64,000 bases of DNA from Planctomycetaceae bacterium (GCA_021300535.1 JAJTED010000027.1:2720-66719), one strand, 5' to 3'. Positions 52,205 through 61,889 are shown, numbered from the stretch's first letter. A program made the numbers and translations. Notes: a model not told the origin generated them from the sequence alone.

Positions 52205-52705
52205 ATGCCATTTCGCCCTGCCATCCCCGAACACGAAGCCGGCCTGGCTGGCCTGTTTTCCGCCTTGGCGGCCGCCGGCGATGAGCGGTTCTTTCATCCC
52301 CACCCGCTCACGCCCGAGGCCGCCCGCGCGATCTGCCGCCGGCGCGACACGGTCGCGACGAATACGGCCGACGAGTTTCACGTCGCGATCGATGGCTCTG
52401 GCGGTGACGGCCCCGGGGTGATCGTCGCTTATGGGCTGCTGCGGGGCTGGGCCGAGGGCTTCGCTGTTCCCAGCCTGGGCATCGCCGTGCACCCGGCCCA
52501 CCGTGGCCGCGGCATCGCCCGCTCGCTCATGCATCACCTCCACGACGTCGCCGCCGGCCGCGGCGCTGAACGGGTGCGGCTCAAGGTCTACCGACACAAC
52601 TCGGCGGCTCTGCGGCTTTACGAGTCGCTCGGCTACGAGTTCCGCCCGCACTCGCCGACCGAGCTCGTGGGCTTGCTCACGCTTCGTCAGCCGGTCGCCG
52701 CCTGA
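52205..52705 (+). CDS. GNAT-family N-acetyltransferase
   Basis: The 166-residue protein has the GNAT acetyl-CoA motif A, LGIAVHPAHRGRGIARSLMH, and the following helix-strand with RLKVYRHNSAALRLYESLGY, the usual motif B. Length is normal. It is followed after 26 bases by a DegT aminotransferase gene in the same direction; such pairs make N-acetylated amino sugars, so it may acetylate the product of its neighbour. The substrate is not known. No strong ribosome site precedes the ATG. Confidence 0.87.
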   Translation: MPFRPAIPEHEAGLAGLFSALAAAGDERFFHPHPLTPEAARAICRRRDTVATNTADEFHVAIDGSGGDGPGVIVAYGLLRGWAEGFAVPSLGIAVHPAHRGRGIARSLMHHLHDVAAGRGAERVRLKVYRHNSAALRLYESLGYEFRPHSPTELVGLLTLRQPVAA

Positions 52706-52731
52706 ACACTCCACCCCGCCGGGATCGCCGC

Positions 52732-53937
52732 ATGCCGCCCCGCACCATCCCCGTCTCGATGCCCGACCTCTCCGGCCACGAGCAGGCCTACGCCGCCGAG
52801 GCCGTGGCCAGCACCTGGATCTCGTCCAGCGGTCCGTTTCTCGACCGCTTCGAGCGGGAGTTCGCCGCGGCCTGCGGCACGCCCCACGCGGTCGCCACCT
52901 CCAACGGCACCACCGCCCTGCACCTCGCCCTGGCGACGCTCGGCGTCGGCCCCGGCGACGAGGTGATCGTGCCGGCGATGACCTACATCGCCACGGCCAA
53001 CGCCGTCACCTACTGCGGGGCCACCCCCGTGTTCGTGGACATCGATCCCGAGACCTGGTGCCTCGACCCGCGGCGGATCGAGGCGGCGATCACGCGGCGG
53101 ACGAAGGGTGTGATTCCGGTGCATCTGCTCGGCCATCCCGCCGACATGGATCCGATCGCCGAACTCGCCCGCACCCACGGGCTGTGGGTGGTGGAAGACG
53201 CCGCTGAGGCCACGTTCGCCCGCTACAAGGGGCGGCCCGTCGGCTCGCTGGGCCAGGCCGCGACCTTTTCCTTCTTTGGCAACAAGATCATCACCTGCGG
53301 CGAGGGGGGCGCGGTCACGTTCGCCGACCCCGGCCTGGAGCGGCGGATGCGCATGCTCCGCGGCCAAGGCATGGATCCGGCTCGCCGCTACCACTTCCCG
53401 ATCGTCGGCTTCAACTACCGGCTCACGAACGTGGCGGCCGCGATCCTCTGTGGGCAGATGGAGCGGCGGGAGGCGATCGTGGCCCGCCGTCGCGAGATCG
53501 TCGCCCTCTACGCCGCGGAACTCGCCGGCGTGCCGGGCATCGGCCTGCGGACCGACGCTCCCTGGGCCGAGACGGCGCCCTGGATGGCCGCGTGCCTCGT
53601 CGAACCGGGGCGCTTCGGCTGCGTCCGCGACGACCTGGCCGCCACGCTCGCCGACCGCGGCATCGACACGCGGCCGATGTTCATCCCGATCCACCGCCTG
53701 CCCCCCTACGAGCCGGCCGCGCGGAAGCGGCGGACGGACCTGCCGGTCACCGACCGACTCGGCAGCCTCGGCCTCATGCTCCCCACCTACCCGCAGCTCA
53801 CCGACAACGACGTGCGGCACGTCTGCCACTCGATCGGCGCGATCGGCGCGGCGGCCCTCCGCCGCCGGCGGGCGGCTGCGGCCAGGCGGGTCGCTGCCGA
53901 CGACGCGGCCGCAGCCCGGTTGCCCCGGGCCGCCTGA
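52732..53937 (+). CDS. DegT/DnrJ/EryC1/StrS aminotransferase
   Basis: The 401-residue PLP enzyme has the aminotransferase core, with cofactor Lys K185 in FSFFGNKIITCGEGGAVTFA. Other family motifs are SNGTTALHLALATLGVGPGD (58-77), VEDAAEA (154-160) and GFNYRLTNVAAAI. It converts an NDP-ketohexose to an amino sugar using glutamate. The C-terminal ~30 residues are an Arg/Ala-rich tail. With the GNAT gene upstream and three glycosyltransferase genes in the opposite direction downstream, it belongs to a surface-polysaccharide locus. Convergent with the next gene, seven bases apart. Confidence 0.9.
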   Translation: MPPRTIPVSMPDLSGHEQAYAAEAVASTWISSSGPFLDRFEREFAAACGTPHAVATSNGTTALHLALATLGVGPGDEVIVPAMTYIATANAVTYCGATPVFVDIDPETWCLDPRRIEAAITRRTKGVIPVHLLGHPADMDPIAELARTHGLWVVEDAAEATFARYKGRPVGSLGQAATFSFFGNKIITCGEGGAVTFADPGLERRMRMLRGQGMDPARRYHFPIVGFNYRLTNVAAAILCGQMERREAIVARRREIVALYAAELAGVPGIGLRTDAPWAETAPWMAACLVEPGRFGCVRDDLAATLADRGIDTRPMFIPIHRLPPYEPAARKRRTDLPVTDRLGSLGLMLPTYPQLTDNDVRHVCHSIGAIGAAALRRRRAAAARRVAADDAAAARLPRAA

Positions 53938-53944
53938 CGACGGT

Positions 53945-55210
53945 TCAGGCGTGGCGGCCCACCGCCTCGCGCAGCACGGCCAGCCAGTCGGCCGCCACGT
54001 CGGCCCACGAGCGCGGTGGTAGCGCTGCAACCGCCTCCGCCTGCCGCCGCCACGTGCCCTCGCGGTCGGCGAGCACGCCGATCACGGTGGCGGCGATCGC
54101 CGCGGGGGAGAGTGGATCGAAGAGCGGCACGGTGCCCGCGAGCGGAGCGAACGCTTCGCGCAGCGCCGGAATGTCGCTTGCCGCAGCCGGGCAGCCGCAG
54201 CGGATCGCCTCCAGGACCGGAAACGATCCCTGCTCGTAGAGCGAGGGCACGACGGTCGCGGCCGCGGCCCGATAGAGCGCCGCGAGCAAGGGCCGGTCCA
54301 CCGAACCGATGGCATGCACGGCCGCGGCGCGGCCGAGATCCGCTGCGAGCCGGGCGAGGTCGGCCGGCAGCGGGCCGAAGCCCGTGAAGATCAGCTGCAT
54401 CTCGGGGTGGCCGCCCCGGCGGACCAGGTCGAGGGCCGCGATCAGCCGGGCGTGGTTCTTGTAGGTCCGCAGCGCGGCGGGATAGAGGAGGAAGGGGCGG
54501 GCCGCCGCGGGCACGGCCGCCAGGAGCCGGTCGCGGTCGGCCGGCGCCCCCAGGTCGTCGGGCGTGGCAGCGGGCACGACGCGCACCTTCTCCGGCGGGC
54601 AGCCGAGCAGGCCCACGACATCGGCGTCGCGGATCGTGCACGACATCGTGCCCACGAGCGCGGCCCGGGAGACCATCCGCTGCGAACGGCGGCGAAACGA
54701 CTCGCGGTCGGCAGCCTTGACGACCCCGGCATGGTGGAGCGGCACCATGTCGTGCACCACCACGACCGTCGGCGCCGCGAGCGGCCGCTCGACGGCGACG
54801 TGGGGCAACAGCCACACGTCGCGGGGCGGAAGCCCGGCCGGCTCGACGATCCGCTGCCGGGCGAAGAGCCGATCGATGGCCCGCTCCACCGCATCGCGGC
54901 GGGCCGTGAGCCGAGCGGCACCGGGATCGGCCGCGAGGCGATCGCAGAGCCGGCGGTGCCGGCGCCGCAGGGCCTTCCACCGCCAGCGGTCGAGCCAACC
55001 CTGCCGGTGGAGCGTCGCCACGTGGATCCGGCCCCTGCCCGCTGCGACCGTGGCCGCCACGGCCGGCTCGTCCCCCGCGTGGACGAGCAGTTGCACGTCA
55101 CCGACGTCGGGCAGACTGGCGAGTCCGCGGGCCACCGCGTGCGTGAAGACGCCGATCCCCTCGGTGGGCATGAGCGTGCGGCCGTAGGCACACCAGATCC
55201 CGATCCGCAT
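53945..55210 (-). CDS. Glycosyltransferase family 4 protein
   Basis: The 421-residue protein has the GT-B layout: N-terminal EGIGVFTHAVARGL and the GT4 donor-half features PFLLYPAALRTYKNHARLIA, IGSVDRPLLAALYRAAAATV and VPSLYEQGSFPVLEAIRCGC, where the second E-x7-E-like pair sits. No membrane segment, so a cytoplasmic enzyme acting at the membrane face. A strong GGAGGAGG site precedes the ATG. It is last in a three-gene minus-strand cluster. Donor sugar is unknown. Confidence 0.85.
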   Translation of the reverse strand: MRIGIWCAYGRTLMPTEGIGVFTHAVARGLASLPDVGDVQLLVHAGDEPAVAATVAAGRGRIHVATLHRQGWLDRWRWKALRRRHRRLCDRLAADPGAARLTARRDAVERAIDRLFARQRIVEPAGLPPRDVWLLPHVAVERPLAAPTVVVVHDMVPLHHAGVVKAADRESFRRRSQRMVSRAALVGTMSCTIRDADVVGLLGCPPEKVRVVPAATPDDLGAPADRDRLLAAVPAAARPFLLYPAALRTYKNHARLIAALDLVRRGGHPEMQLIFTGFGPLPADLARLAADLGRAAAVHAIGSVDRPLLAALYRAAAATVVPSLYEQGSFPVLEAIRCGCPAAASDIPALREAFAPLAGTVPLFDPLSPAAIAATVIGVLADREGTWRRQAEAVAALPPRSWADVAADWLAVLREAVGRHA

Positions 55211-55228
55211 CGGCCACCTCCTCCGCCA

Positions 55229-56491
55229 TCAGCGGCGATCGCGGCCGAATCGCTTGAGAAGCCGGCGCAGGCCGCGGAACCGCCCCGTGCCCAACCAGTG
55301 GCGACGGGCCGGCGGCGGGACCGATGCTCCCGACTCGGAGCGCGGGTCGTAGTCGGTGACGACCTCCCGCATGATGGCGACGGTGGTGGCGGCGACGTCG
55401 TCCCAGGTGCGGCCGCAGCCGACGTTCTCCGCCGCGACGGCCCGCAGTTCCTCCGCCCGGTCGCAGGCGTCGTCAAGGGCCGCCGCGATGTCCGCCGGGC
55501 ACTCCGGGTCGATCCAGCGGATCGCGCGACTGCGGCCGTCGTAGTGCTCGTGAAGCACCTCGATGTCGGATGCGACCACGGGAACACCAGCGTCGATCGC
55601 CTCGTGGATCGGCAGCCCCATTCCCTCCGCCCGCGTCGGCATCGCGAGCGCCACCGCCTGCCGCAGCAGGGCGGCTGCCGTCACGTCGTCCACATAGCCG
55701 AGGCTTTGGAAGTCGCGGCCCGCCAGGAGGCCGCGGTCGCGGATCAGGCGGTTGATGCGGTTGAGATGCGCCTGCTCGACGAGGCCCGCGCCGCCGATCT
55801 GCTCGGTGCCGTAGCCGCAGAACAGCACCGGCACGTCGCGGCGCCGCCGGCGGGCCAGGGCCAGAAGCAGCGTCTCGTGGTTCTTGTGTTCCGACGCATT
55901 GGCCGGATAGAGCAGGAACGGCGGCCGCACGCCCCAGGGGAGCGGTGTCGGCGCCGGCTGTGATCCAACCGCCGCGGCCTGGTCTGCATGGACCTCGGTC
56001 GCCATGTGGGGGACGACGGCGATCCGCTCGGCGTGGTCGCTGCCCACGATCTCGAGCATCCTGCGCCGCGTGTAGTTCGAGGTCACGATCACCCGGTCGT
56101 GATACGCGACCGCGTCCTGCACACCGCGGGCCATCGCCTCGAGAAACTCCCGGGTCGCATGGCCCCCCAAGGCGTCGAGCAGGATCGTGTCCTGGAAAAC
56201 GCAGACCTTCGGCAGGGCGGCGGGCGAATGCGGCGTACCGTGTGGCCAGGGGATCCAGACCGCGTCGTGGCCCATGGCGTGCGCGGCCAACGGGATGTCG
56301 GCGTCGATGCGGACGATCGTCAGGCCGCGTCCGGCCGCCAGCGGCGAAAGCGCCGCCGTGGAGTACCGCCGGTTCACCGCCAGCGTGATCGAGTCGATGG
56401 CGGGCTGGCGGCCGAGCGCCGCAACCATCCGCCGCAGCACCTCCAGGCCGCCGCCCAGCACGTAGACCGGCTGCCAGACGAGGAGCCTCAT
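55229..56491 (-). CDS. Glycosyltransferase family 4 protein
   Basis: The 420-residue protein starts MRLLVWQPVYVLGGGLEVLR and has the GT4 features PPFLLYPANASEHKNHETLL, LGYVDDVTAAALLRQAVALA and MPTRAEGMGLPIHEAIDAGV. C-terminal tail is basic (RFRGLRRLLKRFGRDRR), which may help membrane association. The ATG at 56491 overlaps the previous stop (ATGA), so it is coupled to the first gene of this cluster. It probably adds one sugar of the surface glycan. Confidence 0.87.
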   Translation of the reverse strand: MRLLVWQPVYVLGGGLEVLRRMVAALGRQPAIDSITLAVNRRYSTAALSPLAAGRGLTIVRIDADIPLAAHAMGHDAVWIPWPHGTPHSPAALPKVCVFQDTILLDALGGHATREFLEAMARGVQDAVAYHDRVIVTSNYTRRRMLEIVGSDHAERIAVVPHMATEVHADQAAAVGSQPAPTPLPWGVRPPFLLYPANASEHKNHETLLLALARRRRRDVPVLFCGYGTEQIGGAGLVEQAHLNRINRLIRDRGLLAGRDFQSLGYVDDVTAAALLRQAVALAMPTRAEGMGLPIHEAIDAGVPVVASDIEVLHEHYDGRSRAIRWIDPECPADIAAALDDACDRAEELRAVAAENVGCGRTWDDVAATTVAIMREVVTDYDPRSESGASVPPPARRHWLGTGRFRGLRRLLKRFGRDRR

Positions 56492-57726
56492 CGGCGGCCT
56501 CCGCCGATGAGCGGCAGGAAGTTCTCCCGCCAGGCGCAGGCACAGCGGTCGGGCTGGAAGTGCTCGAGGATCGCCCGCTGCCGGCCGCGGATCGCCTCCC
56601 GCAGGCCACGGTCGCCATCCCGCAGCCGGCCGATCTTCTCGCGGGCCTCGGCGTAGGTGCGGCAGAGCCCCGGCTGATCGGGGCCGCCGAGCGACTCGAG
56701 CAGGCCGCCGGACATGAACACCAGCGGCTGGCCCATCGCGATCGCCTCCAGGGGGTGATAGTGGAGGTGTCGCGGTTCCTGGGAGTGATAGAACATGCAG
56801 AAGCAGCGCCGCAGCAGGTCGTCGAGCCGCTCGCGGGAGACGTAGCCGAGGATTGAATCGTCCGCGGTGGTGAGGGGCGTGGCGACGCCGTGCAAGTCCT
56901 GGCGGCCGGCGATCCAATAAGGCAGGCTGCCGAGTTCGTCGCGGAATCGCAGGTAGATGCGGCGATAGTAGTCGATCTGGTCGATGTTCGGGCAGACGAA
57001 CAGCAGCCGGTCCTCCCCGCCGGTCCAGGTGTCGCCGCCGCCGAGCAGCGAGTCCGGCAGCGCCAGCGGCATGAAGACCGAGCGGCGGCCGAGGAACGGC
57101 CGCTCATGGTCGATGATCTCCCGGTAGGCGGCCGCGAGGTGGAGCCGGTCGCGGACCCGCGTCATCTCGGTGGTGACGACGTTGCGAAAAGTCGGCCGGT
57201 CGGCAATCGGCAGCTGGTTGCGCACCCGGGCCAGCAGGCGGCCAGGCCAGGTCGAGGGCGGCGTATAGGAGGAGCGGTCGAGCGTGGCAAAGGGGATCGT
57301 GGCCGTCGCCGACTCGTAGTCGAAATCGCCGGCGTGGCCGAAGGCCCGCATGAAGATCCGCCCCGTGAAGCACCGCAGCAGATAGTGAAGGCCCGGAAAG
57401 ACCGAGGCCGCGATGGCGACTTCGAAATGACGATTGATCGTCGCGGCGGTGCGGCGGGAAAGGGGCGCGTCGTAGAAGTTGACCGTGTTGAGGTGGGCGA
57501 GGTCGGCGGCAGGAATCGTGAGCGAGGCGTCGTGGACGTCGGTCACGGTCGCGGTGCGGCCATTGGGGCCGACGGGCAGCACCTTGGGCACGAACACCTC
57601 GAACCCCTCCGCCCGGAGCATGGGCACCTCCCACTCCATGAGCGTGGTGTGGTTGAGGATCCAGAGCACCCGCCGCGGGCGCCGCTCGGCCGAGAGGGTC
57701 ATCCACCGCACTCCATTGCCTGCCAT
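56488..57726 (-). CDS. Putative glycosyltransferase, first gene of cluster
   Basis: The 412-residue protein begins RVLWILNHTTLMEWEVPMLR and ends with a GT-B-like donor half: VSRERLDDLLRRCFCMFYHS and EPRHLHYHPLEAIAMGQPLV, where HPLEAIAMGQPLVF is the GT4-like E motif. The N-terminal half does not look like a standard GT4, so this is a divergent member. It is translationally coupled to the next gene. A role in the surface-glycan pathway is inferred from context. Confidence 0.65.
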   Translation of the reverse strand: MAGNGVRWMTLSAERRPRRVLWILNHTTLMEWEVPMLRAEGFEVFVPKVLPVGPNGRTATVTDVHDASLTIPAADLAHLNTVNFYDAPLSRRTAATINRHFEVAIAASVFPGLHYLLRCFTGRIFMRAFGHAGDFDYESATATIPFATLDRSSYTPPSTWPGRLLARVRNQLPIADRPTFRNVVTTEMTRVRDRLHLAAAYREIIDHERPFLGRRSVFMPLALPDSLLGGGDTWTGGEDRLLFVCPNIDQIDYYRRIYLRFRDELGSLPYWIAGRQDLHGVATPLTTADDSILGYVSRERLDDLLRRCFCMFYHSQEPRHLHYHPLEAIAMGQPLVFMSGGLLESLGGPDQPGLCRTYAEAREKIGRLRDGDRGLREAIRGRQRAILEHFQPDRCACAWRENFLPLIGGGRR

Positions 57727-58265
57727 CGCACGGGACGCCTGGCCCGCGGCCGGAACGGCGGTCGGAGTCTAACGATCCGCGGACAAAGCCATCCATGCCC
57801 GTCCACTCGGCCACTCGGCCGACCTGCGCTGATTCGGAAGGGGTGCCCATGCCCCAGGAGCCGGCGTAGGTGGCCAGCGCAGGCAGGATGCCGGAGCGCC
57901 AGCCACCTCCGAGTGAGCGGAGGCCCGGACGGCCGCAGCGAACGTCCGGCGATGGGGCGTGGGCAACCCCGACCAGCGTCGCGGGCGAGGATCGAGTGTT
58001 ATCCGTATTGCGTGCAGCACCGGCTCAGGGGCGGCAAAAGTCTCCTCGCTGTGGCCGCGGCGGCCACACGCTCGTCGAGCGTTCGCCGACCCCTTCGCCT
58101 CGCCTTCGCAAACTGCCAACTCGTCGATACGGCGAAACGATACGCCATCTTGCGACGGATCGGAAAAGCAAGCGGCCCGGGCTTTTCAGCCCGGGCCGCC
58201 GCCGTTCCCAGTCGTATCTCACCGCCCTGCGTGGGGGCGGGTCAGAAGCATCGGCAGTCCTGCGA
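57727..58265. other. Non-coding region with degenerate repeats
   Basis: No gene is supported in these 539 bases. At about 57774-57822, CCGCGGACAAAGCCATCCAT and CGTCCACTCGGCC resemble the arm of the C repeat (weak copy). At about 58010-58090, CTCGCTGTGGCCGCGGCGGCC resembles, inverted, about 46046-46110. The rest holds the terminator at 58172-58199. The region separates the glycosyltransferase cluster from the YTV gene. Confidence 0.45.
58172..58199 (-). terminator. Strong hairpin terminator after the YTV gene
   Basis: GCGGCCCGGGCT-TTTC-AGCCCGGGCCGC is a perfect 12-bp inverted repeat with a four-base loop. On the minus strand it is followed by TTGCTTTTCC. It lies 67 bases downstream of the YTV gene stop and reads as a Rho-independent terminator for it. 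Confidence 0.75.
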
Positions 58266-60875
58266 TCACTCGCAGCACGGCACCTCGCGGTACACGGTCT
58301 TCGGCACGCAGCGGGTCACCGTGTAGGCGACCTGCTTGGGCACCATCCGCACCACGTCCACCGTCTTGGTGTAGTGGACCGGGCGGGTCGTGCAGACCGG
58401 CACCTGCTTGGTGCGGGTCTCCTTGACCATCGTGCAGACCTTGTAGCACTCCTCGCGGGAGCACTCCTCGCGGACCATCTTGCAGACCTTCGAGGTGCAG
58501 GTCTTCACCCGCTGCTCGGCCACCATGTGGCAGACCCGGTAGGTGCAGGTGCGCACCTGCTCCTCGGGCACCATCCGGCAGACCTTGTAGCTGCAGGTGC
58601 GAACCCGCTGCTCCGGCACCATCTTGCACACCTGGTAGGTGCGGACCCGCTGCTCGGGCACCATCTTGCACACCTGGTAGGTGCAGGTCTTCACCTGGAC
58701 CTCCGGCACCATGCGGCACACCTGGTACGAGCAGGTGCGGACACGCTGCTCGGGAACCATGCGGCACACCTGGTAGGTGCGGACCCGCTGCTCCGGCACC
58801 ATGCGGCACACCTGGTACGAGCAGGTGCGAACCCGCTGCTCGGGGACCATGCGGCACACCTGGTAGGTGCGGACCCGCTGCTCCGGCACCATGCGGCACA
58901 CCTGGTACGAGCAGGTGCGGACACGCTGCTCGGGGACCATGCGGCACACCTGGTAGGTGCAGACCCGCTGCTCCGGCACCATGCGGCACACCTGGTACGA
59001 GCAGGTGCGAACACGCTGCTCGGGAACCATGCGGCACACCTGGTAGGTGCGGACCCGCTGCTCCGGAACCATGCGGCACACCTGGTACGAGCAGGTGCGA
59101 ACCCGCTGCTCGGGGACCATGCGGCACACCTGGTAGGTGCGGACCCGCTGCTCGGGCACCATCTTGCAGACCTTGTACTCGCAGGTCCGGACCCGCTGCT
59201 CGGGCACCATCTTGCAGACCTTGTAGCACCGCACCCGCTCCTCCGGAACCATCCGGCAGACCGTGTAGGTGCAGGTCTTCACCCGCTGCTCGGCCACCAT
59301 CTTGCAGACCTTGTAGGTCTGCTTCTCGACGATGGTCTCGTTCTCGTAGCGGACGCAGTTCACTTCCTTCTCGCAGACCGTCGGCACCCACGTCTTCTTC
59401 GTGATGGTGCGCGGCGGGCACTGCTCCTCGATCATGCAGACCTTGCCCGGCACGTAGCACTTCTTGCCCGTGCAGGGATCGCAGACCCAGCAGCCCGGCT
59501 CGCGGATGCACCGCTTCACCACGGGGCCCGGAACCTCGCAGGTCTCCGTTTCCCAGCGGCCGCTGCAGACCTTGACGGTCTTGGTGTAGTGCACCGGCTT
59601 GCAGACCGTCCGGCAGACGTCACGCTCGCGGGTCTCCCACACCGGCTTGCAGACGGTGTAGGGGATCTCCTTCGTGCACACCTCCTTGACGGGCTTGCAG
59701 ACCGTGTAGGTCTCCTGCCGCTCCTCGTACACCGGCTTGCAGACGGTGTAGGGGATCTCCTTGACGCAGGTCTCCCAGACGGGCTTGCAGACGGTGTAGG
59801 CCTGCTCGCGGGTCTCATACACCGGCTTGCACACGGTGTAGGGGATCTCGCGGGTCCGCGTCTCGTACACCGGCTTGCAGACGGTGTAGGTCTGCTCGCG
59901 GGTCTCGTACACCGGCTTGCACACCGTGTAGGGGATCTCCTTCGTCATCGTCTCGTACACCGGCTTGCAGACGGTGTAGGTCCGCTGCCGCGTCTCGTAC
60001 ACGGGCTTGCACACCGTGTAGGGGATCTCGCGGGTCCGCGTCTCGTACACCGGCTTGCACACCGTGTAGGTCTGCTCGCGGGTCTCATACACCGGCTTGC
60101 AGACCGTGTACGGGATCTCCTTCGTGCAGGTTTCGTACACGGGCTTCATCACCGTGTAGGCCTGCTCGCGGGTCTCGTACACGGGCTTGCACACCGTGTA
60201 GGGGATCTCCTTGGTCACCGTCTCGTACACGGGCTTGCAGACCGTGTGCCGGATCTCCCGGGTCCGCGTCTCGTGCACCGGCTTCATCACCGTGTAGCAC
60301 TGCTCGCGGGTCTCGTACACCGGCTTGCACACGGTGTAGGGGATCTCCTTGGTGACCGTCTCCCACACCGGCTTGCAGACCGTGGTGCGGATCTCGCGGG
60401 TCTTGGTCTCGTACACCGGCTTCATCACCGTGTACGGGATCTCCTTGACGACCGTCTCCCACACCGGCTTGCAGACCGTGTAGTTGACGGTCCGCGAGCG
60501 GGTCTCCCACACCGGCTTGCAGACGGTGTATTCGACCTCCTTGAACGACTTCTCCGTCTCGTAGCGGACGCAGTCGATTTCCTTCTGCTCGACGACCTTC
60601 TCGCAGATCGTCTTGTAGCAGGTGTACTGCTTCTGCTCGTAGACGACGTCCTTGACCAGCCGTGTGCCGCAGCACGAAGGCCGCGCCGCACAGCTCGGTT
60701 CGTCGGACGATTCACAACTCGCACACCCTTCACGGGCCCGGGCGAAGCTGACCGTGGTCATCTTCGCCGCGCCGTGTTTGTAGCTGGCGAGCCCGCAATA
60801 CGCCGCGTCGGCCGAGGGGACCGACGTCGCGATGCAGGCCAGCGCCAGCAGACAACAAAGCCATGGACTTTTCAT
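58266..60875 (-). CDS. YTV-repeat Cys-rich wall protein
   Basis: The 869-residue protein has a signal peptide (1-24) and a Cys-rich head (25-115). Array 1 (about 116-419) has about 20 units of the YTVCKPVYET type, alternating 16 and 14 residues. A Cys-rich central part (about 437-520) follows, then array 2 (about 521-826) of about 20 units of the YQVCRMVPEQRVRT type with the same 16/14 alternation. It ends ...VYREVPCCE. Repeats of this kind match the planctomycete-specific YTV family, reported from cell-wall proteins, where the regularly spaced Cys could form disulfide cross-links; that role is inferred. A strong terminator follows. The gene is divergent from rex. Confidence 0.88.
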   Translation of the reverse strand: MKSPWLCCLLALACIATSVPSADAAYCGLASYKHGAAKMTTVSFARAREGCASCESSDEPSCAARPSCCGTRLVKDVVYEQKQYTCYKTICEKVVEQKEIDCVRYETEKSFKEVEYTVCKPVWETRSRTVNYTVCKPVWETVVKEIPYTVMKPVYETKTREIRTTVCKPVWETVTKEIPYTVCKPVYETREQCYTVMKPVHETRTREIRHTVCKPVYETVTKEIPYTVCKPVYETREQAYTVMKPVYETCTKEIPYTVCKPVYETREQTYTVCKPVYETRTREIPYTVCKPVYETRQRTYTVCKPVYETMTKEIPYTVCKPVYETREQTYTVCKPVYETRTREIPYTVCKPVYETREQAYTVCKPVWETCVKEIPYTVCKPVYEERQETYTVCKPVKEVCTKEIPYTVCKPVWETRERDVCRTVCKPVHYTKTVKVCSGRWETETCEVPGPVVKRCIREPGCWVCDPCTGKKCYVPGKVCMIEEQCPPRTITKKTWVPTVCEKEVNCVRYENETIVEKQTYKVCKMVAEQRVKTCTYTVCRMVPEERVRCYKVCKMVPEQRVRTCEYKVCKMVPEQRVRTYQVCRMVPEQRVRTCSYQVCRMVPEQRVRTYQVCRMVPEQRVRTCSYQVCRMVPEQRVCTYQVCRMVPEQRVRTCSYQVCRMVPEQRVRTYQVCRMVPEQRVRTCSYQVCRMVPEQRVRTYQVCRMVPEQRVRTCSYQVCRMVPEVQVKTCTYQVCKMVPEQRVRTYQVCKMVPEQRVRTCSYKVCRMVPEEQVRTCTYRVCHMVAEQRVKTCTSKVCKMVREECSREECYKVCTMVKETRTKQVPVCTTRPVHYTKTVDVVRMVPKQVAYTVTRCVPKTVYREVPCCE
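58700..59160 (-). repeat. Coding 90-bp super-repeats of YTV array 2
   Basis: Within array 2 the DNA repeats with a 90-bp period (16 + 14 codons). Adjacent copies, for example around 58730, 58820, 58910, 59000 and 59090, are almost identical, including silent positions, which points to recent amplification or gene conversion. The same alternation is seen, with more variation, in array 1. The array is coding, not a CRISPR. Confidence 0.8.
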
Positions 60876-61154
60876 GTCTGCCGCCTCTGTCGAGGAGGGC
60901 TCCTGGAAAAACTGGGATCAAACCGGGAACAACACGCTGGCGCGGAGCGTGGTCGCCCACTTCCGCACCATCCAAAACATCGACCACAAACTCCCCCCAG
61001 GTTGACCACTCGCCGCGACCCGCCGGCTTTTTCCAGCCTTCCAGGCGCGTTACAACCGTCACCACCCGACGGCGGCCGGCAGCCCTGTTGGCCTTGGCCG
61101 GGAGGATCGGTAGAGTCACACCCCTCCGGGGCAGGTTTTTCGGCAGGCTTTCCC

Positions 61155-61889
61155 ATGACCGAATCCCGACCGCAGGCCGCACAACCGGGCGAGCCGCCTT
61201 CCGACTCGACCGTGCCGAAGGTCGTGGTCAGCCGGATCAGCCTCTACCTCCGGGAGCTGCAGCGGCTCGAGGCCTCGGGCCAGCAGACGATCTCCTCCGG
61301 CCAGCTCGGCACGCTGCTGGGGTTCAGCGACGCCCAGGTCCGCAAGGACCTCGGCTTCTTCGGCCAGTTCGGCTATCCGGGCGTCGGCTACCGCTGCGAC
61401 GAGCTGATCCGGGCGATGCGCGACATCCTCGGCACCAACCATGCCTGGAGCGTGGCGATGGTGGGCGTGGGCAACCTCGGCCAGGCGCTCCTCGGCTACC
61501 GGGGCTTCGGCCACCAAAACTTCGCCATCGCCGCCGCCTTCGACGCCGACCCGACGAAGGTCGGGCAGACGATCCAGGGCATCCTCATCCAGCCCGTCGA
61601 GGAGCTGGCGGCGACGGTGAAGGCCAAGGGCATCCGCCTGGGGATGATCGTGGTGCCCGCCGCGCGGGCCCAGGAGGCGGCCGACCGGCTCGTAGCCGCC
61701 GGCGTCGACGGGATCGTGAACTTCGCGCCGGTGACGCTCGTACCAACAAGCTCACCAAGCCCGGCGACGAAACCCAGGCGTAGCGGGGCCCGGGGGCGGC
61801 CCACCGAGGGCGTGGCGTGCGGTATGCTGGCGGGAGTCCTGCCCGATGGTGTAACGGTAGCACAAGGGATTTTGGTTCCCTTTGTCTAG
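61155..61889 (+). CDS. rex: Rex-like redox-sensing repressor with altered C-terminus
   Basis: The 244-codon frame has the Rex winged helix (residues about 20-85: VVSRISLYLRELQRLE, KDLGFFGQFGYPGVGY) and a Rossmann domain with GVGNLGQALLGYRGF (104-118) and VDGIVNFAPVTL. Rex senses NADH/NAD+ and represses fermentative and respiratory genes. The normal C-terminal helix (about 15-20 residues), used for domain swapping, is missing; from residue 196 the frame runs on through unrelated residues and stops at 61889, inside the tRNA-Gln gene. Another frame offers a stop at 61781-61783. Either a frameshift or a naturally short C-terminus is present. The ATG lacks a clear ribosome site. Confidence 0.8.
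   Translation: MTESRPQAAQPGEPPSDSTVPKVVVSRISLYLRELQRLEASGQQTISSGQLGTLLGFSDAQVRKDLGFFGQFGYPGVGYRCDELIRAMRDILGTNHAWSVAMVGVGNLGQALLGYRGFGHQNFAIAAAFDADPTKVGQTIQGILIQPVEELAATVKAKGIRLGMIVVPAARAQEAADRLVAAGVDGIVNFAPVTLVPTSSPSPATKPRRSGARGRPTEGVACGMLAGVLPDGVTVAQGILVPFV

Noticed and set aside
58700-59160. CRISPR-like periodic repeats
   Set aside because: The period is coding (90 bp), spacers are not unique, and no cas genes are in the window.
57870-61154. A long plus-strand frame with LVGADPLL-type repeats leading into rex
   Set aside because: The repeats are the antisense of the YTV arrays; only the part from the ATG at 61155 is a real gene.
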